Positions 16,550 through 27,437 of a DNA stretch of 64,000 nt are shown here, piece after piece. The notes beneath the pieces were generated by a model. It saw nothing but the letters and a program-made list of their open reading frames with translations. It searched no databases and was not told the DNA's origin. This DNA is from Enhydrobacter aerosaccus (GTDB lineage Bacteria; Pseudomonadota; Alphaproteobacteria; Reyranellales; Reyranellaceae): the NCBI RefSeq assembly GCF_900167455.1, contig NZ_FUWJ01000001.1, positions 1,798,001 to 1,862,000 on the forward strand, given 5' to 3'. Position 1 is the first letter of the stretch. Each line of letters starts with the position of its first letter. The position numbers and the translations under genes were made by a program.

Positions 16550-18059
16550 ATGACGACCAGCTCGACTTCCGATGAAAACGAAGAGCGGGCCGATCTGCCC
16601 CGCGTCTCGACCGGAAGCGGCGGGCTGGACGACATACTGGGCGGCGGCTTCGATGCCGATCGCGTTTATCTCTACGAAGGCCGGCCCGGCACCGGCAAGA
16701 CGACGATCGCGCTCCAGTTCCTGCTGGAAGGCGTCCGCAGCGGCGAGCGTGTCCTGTACATCACCCTGTCGGAGACCGAGCGCGAGCTGAAGCTGGTGGC
16801 GAAGCGGCACGGCTGGTCCTTGGCGAAAGTCGACATGTTCGAGCTGGTGCCGCCCGAGACGACGCTCGATCCGGAGCGCCAGCTTACCGTGTTCCATCCC
16901 GCCGATATGGAGCTCAGCGAGACGATCGATCTCGTGTTCAAGGAAGTGGAACGGATCAATCCGACCCGGGTCGTGTTCGACAGTCTTTCCGAACTCCGTC
17001 TCCTCGCGCAAAGCCCGCTGCGGTATCGCCGGCAGGTCCTGGCGCTGAAGCACTTCTTCGCCAGTCGTCATTGCACCGTCGTCCTGCTCGACGATCTCTC
17101 CGCCGCACAGGACGATCTGCAGCTTCATTCCATCGTCCATGGCGTCATTCTGCTGGAGCAGCTGGCGATCGACTACGGCGCCGAGCGGCGTCGCCTGCGC
17201 GTCCTCAAGATGCGCGGCATTCCCTTTCGCGGCGGCTTCCACGACTTCGTGATCGAGACCGGCGGGCTCAAGATATTCCCCCGGCTGGTTGCCGCCGAGC
17301 ATCACGCCGACTTCGCCATCGAATACACGCCGAGCGGCAACGCCGAGCTGGACCAGCTTCTGGGCGGCGGCCTGGAACGCGGCACCAATGCCCTCCTCAT
17401 CGGCGCCGCCGGCGTCGGCAAGTCGTCGCTGGCGCTCACCTTTGCCATCGCCGCCGCCGAACGCGGCGAACACGCAGCGCTGTTCGCCTTCGACGAAGGC
17501 CGCGGCACGATCGAAGCCCGCGCCCACACGCTCGGCCTGCCGCTCGTCAAGCATGTCGAGGCCGGCCTGATCGAGCTCAAGCAGATCGACCCGGCCGAAC
17601 TGTCGCCGGGAGAGTTCGCGGCCGCCGTGCGGCGCTGCGTGGAAGACAACGGCGCCCGCATCGTCATCATCGACAGCCTCAACGGCTACCTGAACGCCAT
17701 GCCGGACGAGCGCTTCCTCATCCTGCAAATGCACGAGCTGCTGAGCTATCTCGCCCAGCAGGGCGTGCTGACCATTCTCGTGCTGGCGCAGCACGGGCTG
17801 GTCGGGCCGATGGAGACGCCGCTCGACATCAGCTACCTCAGCGATGCGGTCCTGATGCTGCGCTATTTCGAGGTGGGCGGGACGGTGCGGCGCGCGCTGT
17901 CGGTCGTGAAGAAGCGAAGCGGCCGTCACGAGCACACCATCCGCGAGTTCCGGCTGAGCGGCAACGGCATCAGCATCGGGCCGCCCCTCAAGGACTTCAG
18001 CGGCATATTCTCGGGCAACCCGCGCTTCACCGGCACGCACATCCCCAACGTCGTGGACG

Positions 18060-18079
<20 letters not shown>
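16550..18079 (+). CDS. KaiC-like double RecA-fold ATPase
   Basis: A 509-residue protein with two KaiC/RadA-type domains. Domain 1 begins STGSGGLDDILGGGF and has Walker A GRPGTGKTT at about 44-52. Domain 2 begins PSGNAELDQLLGGGLERG and has GAAGVGKSS. Walker B-type strands (VVFDSLSEL and IVIIDSLNGY) are present in both. Unlike clock KaiC, there is no KaiA/KaiB nearby. Non-cyanobacterial KaiC-like proteins often act with histidine kinases. The next gene is a hybrid kinase overlapping by 20 bases, so the two are coupled and probably work in one signalling path. Confidence 0.9.
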
Positions 18080-19760
<1,681 letters not shown>

Positions 19761-19812
19761 AAAGCGCCTGACGCTGCCCGCCCTGGTGATCGAAGCACTA
19801 GCGCTAACTGCG

Positions 19813-21168
19813 CTAACTCCCTCCTTCGCTCGCGCGCCCGGCGAGTTGCGGATGCACCAGCCAGCGGCGGCGGCGCGGACCGCCCCGGGACGAGCCGGCC
19901 GGCGGCAGTTGCCGCACCAGCCCCACCGCCTCGAGCCGCGCCAGCACCTCTTCCGCGCCCTCGACATCGACCGACTGGCACAGCGCCTCGCGCCGCACAT
20001 CCTCGCGCGAGATCTGCGACACACGCACGCGGCGCAGCCAGCGCGCGACGCGGCGGGCGGCGTGCTCGCACGCCCCGACCTCGGAGCGATCGAACACGGC
20101 AAGCGCGTGCGGCCGATAATAGCCCGACCAGAGTTCGTACGCGGCCTCGACATGCGTGGCGCGGACCGGCGACCATTCCGCCTTGGAGAGAGACCATTCC
20201 ATCAGCGACAGCAGGCCGGCCAGCCGCACCAGGGTCGGCACGCCGCGGCCGATCCATTCCGCCGCCACGCCCTCCGCGCCCGGCTCCTCGCGCTCATCGA
20301 CAGGCCGCTGCAGCGCCGGCATCAGCGCTTCCAGCCGGCGCGCGGCGTCCTCGTCGAACGGCACGACGCAGGGCGTCTCACGATGGCCGGCGAGCGAGGC
20401 GATCTTCTGCAGCAGCGCGACGAGGCCCGAATCGTCGGCCTCACCATCGGCCAGCGACGGCGCGGCGCCGCGCTGCGGCCAGACATAGAGGAAGCGCGAA
20501 GCGAGCGCGCGGTCGCCCTCGCCCCAGGCCGCCAGCCGCTCCGGTGACAGCGCGCCGGCAATACCGACCGCGAAATCGTCCCTCGGCCGCGGACCGACCA
20601 GGGACGACCCGGCGCTCCAGCCGGCGAGCCAGGCCGGCCGCGCCGGCCGGCGGTCCTGCCGTCGCCCGCGCGCGTTGGCCTCCGCCATCCAGTCGGCCAG
20701 ATTCTCGCGCCACAGCAGCACGCCGCGCGAGCTGCCCAGCAGCGCCGTATCCACCCTCTCGAGCCCGCCATCGAACACCACCGTGGGCGCCGCCCGATCG
20801 CCGCTCTCCGCGTGCGGCGTTACGGCGGCGAGCAACGCCCGCACCCGAGCGAAGGACGCCGACTTGCCGCTCGACGGGCCGCCGACCAGCGCCTGCCACA
20901 ACAGCAGCGGCTCGCGCCAGTGCGCCGCGACCTCGATCCGCAGGCCCGCGCCGCCCACCGCCGCGACCCCGCCCAGCAGGCAGTGCGTCAGATAGTCGGC
21001 CGAGCCGAACAGCCGCGACGAGGCCTCGACCCAGGCGCGCCAGGGGGTGGGAAACAGGTGCAGCGGGAACGTGGGAAGTGCCGGGTGGGTCTCGCCCAGG
21101 AGGGCACGGTCGAGAGGCGGCCAGTCGGCAATGGATGCTGGAAGAGTGTCCGGCTCGCTCAGGGGCAT
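19813..21168 (-). CDS. DUF3987-type ATPase-like protein
   Basis: A 451-residue protein resembling DUF3987/YfjI-like proteins. The N-terminal part contains FPLHLFPTPWRAWVEASS, then a hydrophobic helix and a Walker-A-like VGGPSSGKSASFARV. LLGSSRGVLLWRENLADWM and VGIAGALSPERL follow, typical of that family. A C-terminal winged-helix-like region (about 395-440, EDVRREALCQSVDVEGAEEVLARLEAVGLVRQL) could bind DNA. Members are often found on mobile or phage-related DNA next to primases. Here it stands alone, so the role is unknown. Confidence 0.75.
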   Translation of the reverse strand: MPLSEPDTLPASIADWPPLDRALLGETHPALPTFPLHLFPTPWRAWVEASSRLFGSADYLTHCLLGGVAAVGGAGLRIEVAAHWREPLLLWQALVGGPSSGKSASFARVRALLAAVTPHAESGDRAAPTVVFDGGLERVDTALLGSSRGVLLWRENLADWMAEANARGRRQDRRPARPAWLAGWSAGSSLVGPRPRDDFAVGIAGALSPERLAAWGEGDRALASRFLYVWPQRGAAPSLADGEADDSGLVALLQKIASLAGHRETPCVVPFDEDAARRLEALMPALQRPVDEREEPGAEGVAAEWIGRGVPTLVRLAGLLSLMEWSLSKAEWSPVRATHVEAAYELWSGYYRPHALAVFDRSEVGACEHAARRVARWLRRVRVSQISREDVRREALCQSVDVEGAEEVLARLEAVGLVRQLPPAGSSRGGPRRRRWLVHPQLAGRASEGGS

Positions 21169-21285
21169 GGCTACATCCGCAATATCGAGTTATTGCGTTT
21201 TTAGCATTGCCAAAATTGAAAGTCGACCTTTTAATCCTCGGCTGCCGCAGCAAAGGCAAGGCGCCGCTCGCTATGTGACCCGTCG

Positions 21286-21786
21286 CTATTTGAATTGCGC
21301 CCAGACACTCCCCGTATCGAGATACTGACGCATGAAATCTATCTTTCCCCCGGACTCGAGATGGTACGTGAAGCATTGGGCAACTCGATATTTCTGGCCC
21401 AAGAAGCTCGCCGGATCTTTCGGCCAAGGCCATTTTTGTTCGTTGCCGAATTTGATCACGTCTTCGCTGACTGTACCGATATTCCAGTATTCAAAGACAC
21501 CCCAGTCCTTGGTAGCGGCATTGGTTATCACGACAGGCTCTTTCTGATCCGCCGATGCGGCTTTGAGCCAAGGGATAACCTGGTCCTTGCCTCTGAGCAC
21601 TTTGTTGTAGGGCATCAGCCCCCATTCAATATCGTCCGTAATCTGCGCCTCGGCAGTAGCGATATCACCCGATATGACCGCCCAGATGAACGTGGAAAAG
21701 GGAGTCGCCCTGGAGCCAGGCTTGAGCGCGTCGGTGCTGAGGTCGACCGGCTTGACTGCTTGGAAATCGAGGTCGTGTGCTTTCAT
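21286..21786 (-). CDS. NTF2-like/SnoaL-type protein
   Basis: A 166-residue single-domain protein with an NTF2-like cone: an N-terminal helix (ATPFSTFIWAVISGDIATAEAQITDDIEWGLMP) followed by strands and a C-terminal RVAQCFTYHLESGGKIDFMRQYLD. Such folds serve as small-molecule isomerases, cyclases or binding proteins; the ligand cannot be predicted. The ATG at 21786 was chosen because GAAGGAG lies 6 bases upstream; the longer frame starting at 21849 has no such site. There is no signal peptide. Confidence 0.75.
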   Translation of the reverse strand: MKAHDLDFQAVKPVDLSTDALKPGSRATPFSTFIWAVISGDIATAEAQITDDIEWGLMPYNKVLRGKDQVIPWLKAASADQKEPVVITNAATKDWGVFEYWNIGTVSEDVIKFGNEQKWPWPKDPASFLGQKYRVAQCFTYHLESGGKIDFMRQYLDTGSVWAQFK

Positions 21787-21926
21787 ATCCATCTCCTTCG
21801 CGCCTGCGGCAGACATGACGACACAAGCAGTGCCCTCACCCTGCTCCAAAGCGCGAAGTGGACGGGGACGTGCACGCTATCAACGATGGCGCAGCGGCGC
21901 CTGTTCCGGTGAGGTGTTCCAAGACC

Positions 21927-21974
21927 ATGAGCGCAACTCCGCGCGGAGTACTCTCCGCGCCGAGTTGCGCTCAT
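21927..21974. repeat. Palindromic intergenic repeat, copy 1 (GAGCGCAACT type)
   Basis: Outer arms ATGAGCGCAACT (21927-21938) and AGTTGCGCTCAT (21963-21974) are perfect complements. Inside are a second complementary pair, CGCGCGGAG and CTCCGCGC. It belongs to a family with the other copies at 22722, 22844 and in 25025-25560. Confidence 0.8.
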
Positions 21975-22068
21975 ACACTGTCGATATGACAAGGCGCGGC
22001 CATAGGGCTATACTTAACCGTATAGTTTAGTATAAAGATGCCCCGAAACACGGCGGTTGGAGGCATCG

Positions 22069-22710
22069 ATGGCCAAGGTGAAGGTTGCAGGGTTCAGCGT
22101 CTCGCTCGATGGCTTCGCCGCGGGCACCGACCAGAGCCTGAAGCATCCGCTGGGGGTGCGGGGCGAGGAAATGTTCCAGTGGTTCTTCGCGACGCGGGCC
22201 TTTCGCCAGATGCTGGGACAGGCGGACGGCGAGACCGGCGTCGACGACAGCTTCGGCCGACGCGCGATGGACGGTTTCGGCGCCTTCATCCTCGGCCGCA
22301 ACATGTTCGGCCCCGTGCGCGGCGACTGGCCGGACGATCAGTGGAAAGGCTGGTGGGGCGACAACCCGCCTTACCACGCACCGACCTTCGTCCTGACCCA
22401 CTATCCCCGACCGCCGATCGAGATGCTGGGCGGAACGACCTTTCACTTCGTCACCGAGGGCATCGAGTCGGCGCTGCGGCAGGCGCGCGACGCGGCGGGC
22501 GCCAAGGACGTCAAGATCGGCGGCGGCGTCGAGACCGTGCGGCAATACCTCCAGGCCGGCCATGTCGACGAGATCCACCTCGCCCTCGCGCCCGTGGCGC
22601 TGGGCCGGGGCGAAGCGCTCTTCGCCGGCCTCGATCTCCGCGCGCTCGGATACCGGACCGTCGAGCACGTGCCGACGGCGCGGGCGACGCACGTCGTGCT
22701 GGCGAAATAG
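22069..22710 (+). CDS. RibD C-terminal/dihydrofolate reductase-like protein
   Basis: A 213-residue protein with the RibD-C/DHFR-like fold: start VKVAGFSVSLDGFAAG, then FGAFILGRNMFGP, THYPRPP, FVTEGIESALRQARDAAG, VKIGGGVETVRQYLQAGHVDEIHLALAPVALGRG. These proteins bind NADPH; many uncharacterised members exist besides true riboflavin enzymes. The ATG at 22069 has GGAGG upstream and a shorter N-terminus than the TTG at 22057. Its stop lies 11 bases before a palindromic repeat. Confidence 0.85.
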   Translation: MAKVKVAGFSVSLDGFAAGTDQSLKHPLGVRGEEMFQWFFATRAFRQMLGQADGETGVDDSFGRRAMDGFGAFILGRNMFGPVRGDWPDDQWKGWWGDNPPYHAPTFVLTHYPRPPIEMLGGTTFHFVTEGIESALRQARDAAGAKDVKIGGGVETVRQYLQAGHVDEIHLALAPVALGRGEALFAGLDLRALGYRTVEHVPTARATHVVLAK

Positions 22711-22721
22711 CGCATAAGATC

Positions 22722-22770
22722 ATGAGCGCCACTCCGCGCGGAGTAATCTCCGCGCTTTAATGGCAAGCTC
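22722..22770. repeat. Palindromic intergenic repeat, copy 2 (GAGCGCCACT type, degenerate)
   Basis: Begins ATGAGCGCCACT and contains CGCGCGGAG followed by CTCCGCGC as an internal hairpin. The right arm is decayed (TTTAATGGC). It lies 11 bases downstream of the RibD-like gene stop. Confidence 0.65.
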
Positions 22771-22843
22771 CCCTGAGTGAACGCCTCTTACGACCGGGGG
22801 CGAACTTATCGGAGCGGACCACGCACCTCGCGCTGGCAAGACC

Positions 22844-22935
22844 ATGAGCGCCACTGGAGTGGCGCGCTCCCCTGAGTGAAGCCTCTACGACCGGAGGACG
22901 AGCTCATCGGAGCGCGCCACTCCAGTGGCGCTCAT
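22844..22935. repeat. Palindromic intergenic repeat, copy 3 with perfect 27-base arms
   Basis: The arms at 22844-22870 and 22909-22935 are perfect reverse complements, each 27 bases, around a 38-base loop. Each arm is also self-complementary (GCGCCACT-N2-AGTGGCGC). The right arm reaches the stop codon of lrgB (TGA at 22932-22934), so in the lrgB transcript a strong hairpin starts at the stop codon. This could protect the 3' end or end transcription. Confidence 0.85.
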
Positions 22936-23663
22936 ACACCGTGAGAGACGAGCTTCTGGGCCATCATCAGCAGCGGGACCAGCAGGACGTTGAACAGGCC
23001 GACCAGCACCATGACGAGGCCGGCGACGGCGCCCTCCTCCTGCCCGATCTCGTGCGCCTTGGCGGTGCCGGCGCCGTGCGCGGCAACGCCGAGCAGCGCC
23101 CCGAGGGCGAGGCTCGAGCGGATGGGAAATCGCAGCAGCAGGACATCGCCGATCGCCGCGCCGACGACGCCGGTCACGATGACGAACACGGCCGTCAGGT
23201 CGGGCGCGCCGCCGATCTCGCTCGACACCGTCATGGCAAACGGCGTGCTCATGGAGCGCGGCAGAAGACTCAAGGTCAGCGTGTCGCTCAATCCCAGCAG
23301 CCGCGCCAATCCCCAGGCCGTCAGCATCGAGGTGGCGCTGCCCAGCACCATGCCCGTGGCCAGAACGCGCCAGTGCCGGCGGATGAGAGCGCGCCGCTGA
23401 TAGATCGGCACCGCGAAGGCGACCGTCGCCGGCCCGAGCAGGCTCACCAGCCAGTGCGTGCCGCGGCTGTAGTCGCGGTAGCTGGTATGAAGGGCGAGCG
23501 CCGTCAGGATCAGGCCGAGCGGCGCGATCGCCAGCGGCATCAGCCACCAGCGCGGCCAGCGCCGGTAAACCGCCCGCGCCGCGAGATAGAGGGCGATCGT
23601 CGCGGTCGACCAGAAGAGCGCCTGAAGGGTGAGATCAATCCCCGCTGGCATGAGCTGCGGCAT
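22932..23663 (-). CDS. lrgB: LrgB/CidB-family membrane protein
   Basis: A 243-residue protein with about seven hydrophobic segments and the LrgB signature region LLGPATVAFAVPIYQRRALI, then LLPRSMSTPFAMTVSSEIGGAPDLTAVFVIVTGVVGA. LrgB-type proteins act with LrgA as holin-like regulators of murein hydrolase or carriers of small acids. It overlaps lrgA by 29 bases. The stop codon lies inside a palindromic repeat. Codon 5 is an alternative start. Confidence 0.93.
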   Translation of the reverse strand: MPQLMPAGIDLTLQALFWSTATIALYLAARAVYRRWPRWWLMPLAIAPLGLILTALALHTSYRDYSRGTHWLVSLLGPATVAFAVPIYQRRALIRRHWRVLATGMVLGSATSMLTAWGLARLLGLSDTLTLSLLPRSMSTPFAMTVSSEIGGAPDLTAVFVIVTGVVGAAIGDVLLLRFPIRSSLALGALLGVAAHGAGTAKAHEIGQEEGAVAGLVMVLVGLFNVLLVPLLMMAQKLVSHGV

Positions 23664-24057
23664 CGCGAGCCCCCCACCTGGTGCACAGATCGACGATGAG
23701 GCCGGTGACCAGCATGACGGCGACGGTGCCGCCGACGATCACGGCCAGGATCTTCAGGCCGAGCAGGCCAAGCAGCTCGCGGTGATCGAGCAGCGCCATC
23801 ACGGCGGGCACGAAGAACAGCACCATCGAACCGATGAACCACTCGGCGCCCCGGCGCAGGCTGTGCGCGCTCACCCTGCGCGTCGCCAGCAGCGCGAGAA
23901 CCAGCAGCATGCCGATCACGCCGCCGGGCACAGGCAAGCCGGTCAGCTTTGCGATGCCCTCTCCAGCCAGCCAGAACCCGACGACCAGCCCGATCTGCAG
24001 CAGCGGGCTGCGGTGAACGCCACGACGGACACGGACCCTGAGCCAGGACACACGCAT
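23635..24057 (-). CDS. lrgA: LrgA/CidA-family holin-like protein
   Basis: A 140-residue protein with four membrane segments and the CidA/LrgA pattern: LLQIGLVVGFWLAGEGIAKLTGLPVPGGVIGMLLVLALL, then RGAEWFIGSMVLFFVPAVMALLDH. It is the partner of LrgB. AAGGAGA lies just upstream of the ATG at 24057; the longer open frame upstream runs into the divergent LysR gene and is not used. The two genes form a bicistronic unit divergent from a LysR-type regulator, the usual layout for cidAB/lrgAB control. Confidence 0.93.
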   Translation of the reverse strand: MRVSWLRVRVRRGVHRSPLLQIGLVVGFWLAGEGIAKLTGLPVPGGVIGMLLVLALLATRRVSAHSLRRGAEWFIGSMVLFFVPAVMALLDHRELLGLLGLKILAVIVGGTVAVMLVTGLIVDLCTRWGARDAAAHASGD

Positions 24058-24120
24058 CGGCTCTCCTTTCGCGCCGAATGTAGGGTCCGGATCGGCATTC
24101 GGAAAATGAATTGAATGACT

Positions 24121-24132
24121 AGAATCTATTCT
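24121..24132. promoter_or_regulatory. Candidate LysR operator between lrgA and the LysR gene
   Basis: AGAAT-CT-ATTCT forms inverted arms with a 2-base centre, 13 bases before the LysR-type gene start. A wider inverted pair GGCATTC (24094-24100) and GAATGCC (24139-24145) brackets it. LysR-type regulators usually bind such dyads in the divergent intergenic region. Confidence 0.5.
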
Positions 24133-24145
24133 GATATGGAATGCC

Positions 24146-25027
24146 ATGGAGATCCGCACGCTGCGCGCTTTCGTCGAGGTCGTCCGCCAGGGCGGCTTCT
24201 CGCAGGCCGCCAAGACCGTCTCCGCCACCCAGTCGACGATCAGCAAGGCGGTCAAACAGCTCGAGGACGAGATCGGCGTGCCGCTGCTCGACCGCATCGG
24301 CCATCGCAGCAAACTGACGGCCGCCGGCGAGATCGTCTTCCACCGCGCCCAGCGCATCCTCACCGAGCGGGAGGACCTGATCGCCGAACTGGGGGAACTG
24401 CGCGGCCTGAAGCGCGGCACGCTGCGGCTCGGCCTGCCACCGGTCGGCAGCGACGTCCTGTTCGCGCCACTGTTTGCGATCTACAGCAAGCGTTATCCCG
24501 GCATCGACATCCGGCTGGTGGAGTATGGCAGCGACCGGCTGGAAGAGGTCCTGATGTCGGGCGAGATCGAACTCGCCGCCTCGCTCCTGCCGGTGTCGGA
24601 CGGGTTCGAATGGCGGGAGGTCAAGCGCGAGCCCCTGACCGCCCTGTTGGCGGCGGACCACCCGCTCGCGCGCCGACGCTCGCTCGATTTTGCCGCCTTG
24701 CGCGACCAGCCGTTCATCCTGTTCGAGGCCGGATTTGCCCTCAACCGTATCATCCTGGAGGCATGCCACCGGCGCGGCTTCGAGCCGACCGTCGTCGCGC
24801 GCAGCAGCCAGATCGACTTCATCGTCGCGCTTGCGGCAACGGGCATGGGAGTCGCCTTCCTGCCGCGGATGATCGCCGAGCAGCGCAAGCACCGATCCGT
24901 CGCCCGCGTGCGCCTGGCCGAGGCAGACACGGACTGGCACATCGCCATGATCTGGCGCCGCGGCGCCTTCCTCTCCCACGCCGCCCGGGCCTGGCTCGAT
25001 CTCGTCGCGGCGGACAAAAGGTCCTGA
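24146..25027 (+). CDS. LysR-type transcriptional regulator divergent from lrgAB
   Basis: A 293-residue regulator with an N-terminal winged HTH (MEIRTLRAFVEVVRQGGFSQAAKTVSATQSTISKAVKQLEDEIGVPLLDR) and a type-2 periplasmic-binding-like effector domain starting at KRGTLRLGLPPVGSD. The divergent position indicates control of lrgAB, as with CidR-type regulators responding to acetate or pyruvate-linked metabolites; the effector here is unknown. The TGA stop at 25025-25027 coincides with the first bases of a palindromic repeat (TGAGCGCCACT). Confidence 0.92.
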   Translation: MEIRTLRAFVEVVRQGGFSQAAKTVSATQSTISKAVKQLEDEIGVPLLDRIGHRSKLTAAGEIVFHRAQRILTEREDLIAELGELRGLKRGTLRLGLPPVGSDVLFAPLFAIYSKRYPGIDIRLVEYGSDRLEEVLMSGEIELAASLLPVSDGFEWREVKREPLTALLAADHPLARRRSLDFAALRDQPFILFEAGFALNRIILEACHRRGFEPTVVARSSQIDFIVALAATGMGVAFLPRMIAEQRKHRSVARVRLAEADTDWHIAMIWRRGAFLSHAARAWLDLVAADKRS

Positions 25028-25572
25028 GCGCCACTGAAGCGCGGCGTAATCTCCGCACTTTAGTGGCGCGCACCTCAGAGTCAGGGGAGCGCGCAACTCC
25101 AGTTGCGCTCTTATGCGGTCGATAGGACAAGACGCGTCACTTAAGCGCGGAGGTTACTCCGCGCGATTCGGGATGACACCAAGGTGGGACGCGGGGGCTG
25201 GTTGCAAGACGATGAGCGCAACTGGAGTTGCGCGCTCCCTTGAGGGCGCGCCTTAGCCGCCCGGATGCAGAAGACCGTGTCATCCTGAGCGAAGCGAAGG
25301 ATCTCTTGCCGGTGCCGATCCGGGATCCCTCGCTTTGCTCGGGATGACACGGTTGGTGGGGCGAAGCTCGGGGGCAGTGCGTCGATCCGGGATCCCTCAC
25401 TTAAGCGCGGAGGTTACTCCGCGCGATTCGGGATGACACCGAGGTGGGACGCGGACGCTGGCTGCAAGACGATGAGCGCCACTGGAGTGGCGCGCTCCTC
25501 AGAGTCAAGGGAGCGCGCAACTAAAGCGCGGAGATTACTCCGCGCGCAGTTGCGCTCATGATACGGCGCGCC
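25028..25572. repeat. Cluster of palindromic repeats between LysR and ABC-F genes
   Basis: This 545-base stretch has no gene and is almost wholly repeats. It holds several GAGCGC(A/C)ACT palindromes (25025-25110, 25211-25240, 25471-25560). It also holds a direct repeat of about 103 bases, 25138-25240 versus 25398-25500, with few differences. Finally it holds an imperfect inverted repeat at 25277-25350 built from GTGTCATCC..GAGC..AAGCGA and its complement, a motif type common in alphaproteobacterial intergenic DNA. It may act as a bidirectional terminator between the two convergent genes. Confidence 0.8.
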
Positions 25573-27219
25573 CTAGCCGCCCGGATGCAGGCCGGGGGCT
25601 TCCTGGCCGGTGCTGGCGACGTATTCGGTGTAGCCGCCGCCGTATTGATGCACGCCATCGGGCGTCAGTTCCAGCACCCGGTTCGACAGGGCGGCGAGGA
25701 AGTGGCGGTCGTGGCTGACGAACAGCATGGTGCCCTCGAACTCCGCCAGCGCGGCGACCAGCATTTCCTTGGTCGCCATGTCGAGATGGTTGGTCGGCTC
25801 GTCGAGGACCAGGAAGTTTGGCGGATCGAACAGCATCTTGGCCATCACCAGCCGCGCCTTCTCGCCGCCCGACAGCACGCGGCAGGGCTTCTCGACATCG
25901 TCGCCGGAGAAGCCGAAGCAGCCGGCCAGCGACTTCAGCGCGCCGGTGCCGGCCTGCGGGAACGAGCTGTCGAGCGATTCGAAGATCGTCTCGTCGCCGT
26001 CCAGCAGATCCATCGAGTGCTGCGCGAAGTAGCCCATGCGGACGCTGGCGCCCAGCGTCACGCGGCCGGTGTCCGGCCCGATCCCGTGCGCGGGATCCGC
26101 GGCGCCGGCGACCAGCTTCAGCAGCGTCGACTTGCCCGCCCCGTTGGCGCCCAGCACGCACCAGCGCTCCTTGCGCCGCAGCATCAGGTCGAGGCCGGCA
26201 TAGATCGACTGGCTGCCATAGCTCTTGTGGACGTTGCGGAAGCTCACCACGTCGTCGCCCGAGCGCGGCGGCGAGCGGAACTCGAACTGGATCGACTGGC
26301 GGCGCCGCGGCGGCTCGACCTTCTCGATCTTGTCGAGCTTCTTCACCCGGCTCTGCACCTGGGCGGCATGGGAGGCGCGGGCCTTGAAGCGCTCGATGAA
26401 CTTCAGCTCCTTGGCCAGCATCGCCTGCTGGCGCTCGTATTGCGCCTGGCGCTGCTTCTCGGACAGCGCCCGCTGCTCCTCGTAGAAATCGAAGTCGCCC
26501 GAATAGGTGATGAGCGTGCCGCCATCGATCTCGACGATCTTGTTGACGATGCGATTCATGAACTCGCGATCGTGCGAGGTCATCAAGAGCGCGCCGTCGT
26601 ATTTCTTCAGGAAGTCCTCCAGCCAGATCAGGCTTTCGAGATCGAGATGGTTGGAGGGCTCGTCCAGCAGCATGCCGTCGGGCCGCATCAGCAGGATGCG
26701 GGCGAGCGCCACGCGCATCTTCCAGCCGCCGGAGAGCAGGCCGACATCGCCATCCATGCGCTCCTGGCTGAACGACAGGCCGGCCAGCACCTCGCGCGCG
26801 CGGGCCTCCAGCGCATAGCCGTCCAGCTCCTCGAAGCGCGCCTGCACCTCGCCATAGCGCTCGACCAGCGCATCCATCCCGTCGGCCTGCTCGGGATCGG
26901 CCATCGCCGCCTCGAGCCGGGCGATCTCGACGGCCAGCGCGCTCACCGGCCCGACGCCATCCATGACCGCCGCGACCGCGCTCATGCCCGACATCTCGCC
27001 GACATCCTGGCTGAAATAGCCGATGGTCATGCCGGGATCGATCGTCACCTGGCCGTCATCCGGCTCCTCCTGGCCCGCGATCATGCGGAACAGCGTCGAC
27101 TTGCCGGCCCCGTTGGGCCCCACCAGCCCCGCCTTCTCCCCCTTCTGGAGCCCCATCGAGGCGTCGATGAACAGGATCTGATGGCCGTTCTGCTTGCTGA
27201 TGTTGTCGAGACGAATCAT
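25573..27219 (-). CDS. ABC-F family ATPase (YbiT-like)
   Basis: A 548-residue soluble protein with two ABC cassettes. The first has Walker A GPNGAGKST, signature LSGGWKMRV and Walker B MLLDEPSNHLD. The second has GANGAGKST, LSGGEKARL and LVLDEPTNHLD. An ABC-F linker with KRQAQYERQQAMLAKELKFIERFKARA joins them. ABC-F proteins act on the ribosomal E site to relieve stalling; the length and SHDREFMNRI region suggest the YbiT branch. The ATG at 27219 starts the cassette properly (MIRLDNISK); the upstream extension is unlikely. It is convergent with the LysR gene across the repeat cluster. Confidence 0.92.
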   Translation of the reverse strand: MIRLDNISKQNGHQILFIDASMGLQKGEKAGLVGPNGAGKSTLFRMIAGQEEPDDGQVTIDPGMTIGYFSQDVGEMSGMSAVAAVMDGVGPVSALAVEIARLEAAMADPEQADGMDALVERYGEVQARFEELDGYALEARAREVLAGLSFSQERMDGDVGLLSGGWKMRVALARILLMRPDGMLLDEPSNHLDLESLIWLEDFLKKYDGALLMTSHDREFMNRIVNKIVEIDGGTLITYSGDFDFYEEQRALSEKQRQAQYERQQAMLAKELKFIERFKARASHAAQVQSRVKKLDKIEKVEPPRRRQSIQFEFRSPPRSGDDVVSFRNVHKSYGSQSIYAGLDLMLRRKERWCVLGANGAGKSTLLKLVAGAADPAHGIGPDTGRVTLGASVRMGYFAQHSMDLLDGDETIFESLDSSFPQAGTGALKSLAGCFGFSGDDVEKPCRVLSGGEKARLVMAKMLFDPPNFLVLDEPTNHLDMATKEMLVAALAEFEGTMLFVSHDRHFLAALSNRVLELTPDGVHQYGGGYTEYVASTGQEAPGLHPGG

Positions 27220-27437
27220 GGGGGCGGTCTTAATCGGAGGATGCGCGCCAAGTCGAGGGACATCTTGCGCGATGCCACGCGGCGTCCCGCAGGACCACGA
27301 GGTCGGGCCGGTCGCGGCGATCACACGCTCGGTTTTTTCACGCAGCGGGAAGGAGACGGCGACTTTGCCGTCGCGGCCGGACGCCCTACCATCGAGCGCA
27401 TGACGCCGACATGACCCTCGCGGGTGAAGGAACGAAC

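Noticed and set aside
21900..25560. CRISPR array suggested by repeated units
   Set aside because: The repeats are palindromic, of unequal spacing and located at gene ends, with no regular spacers and no cas genes in the window.
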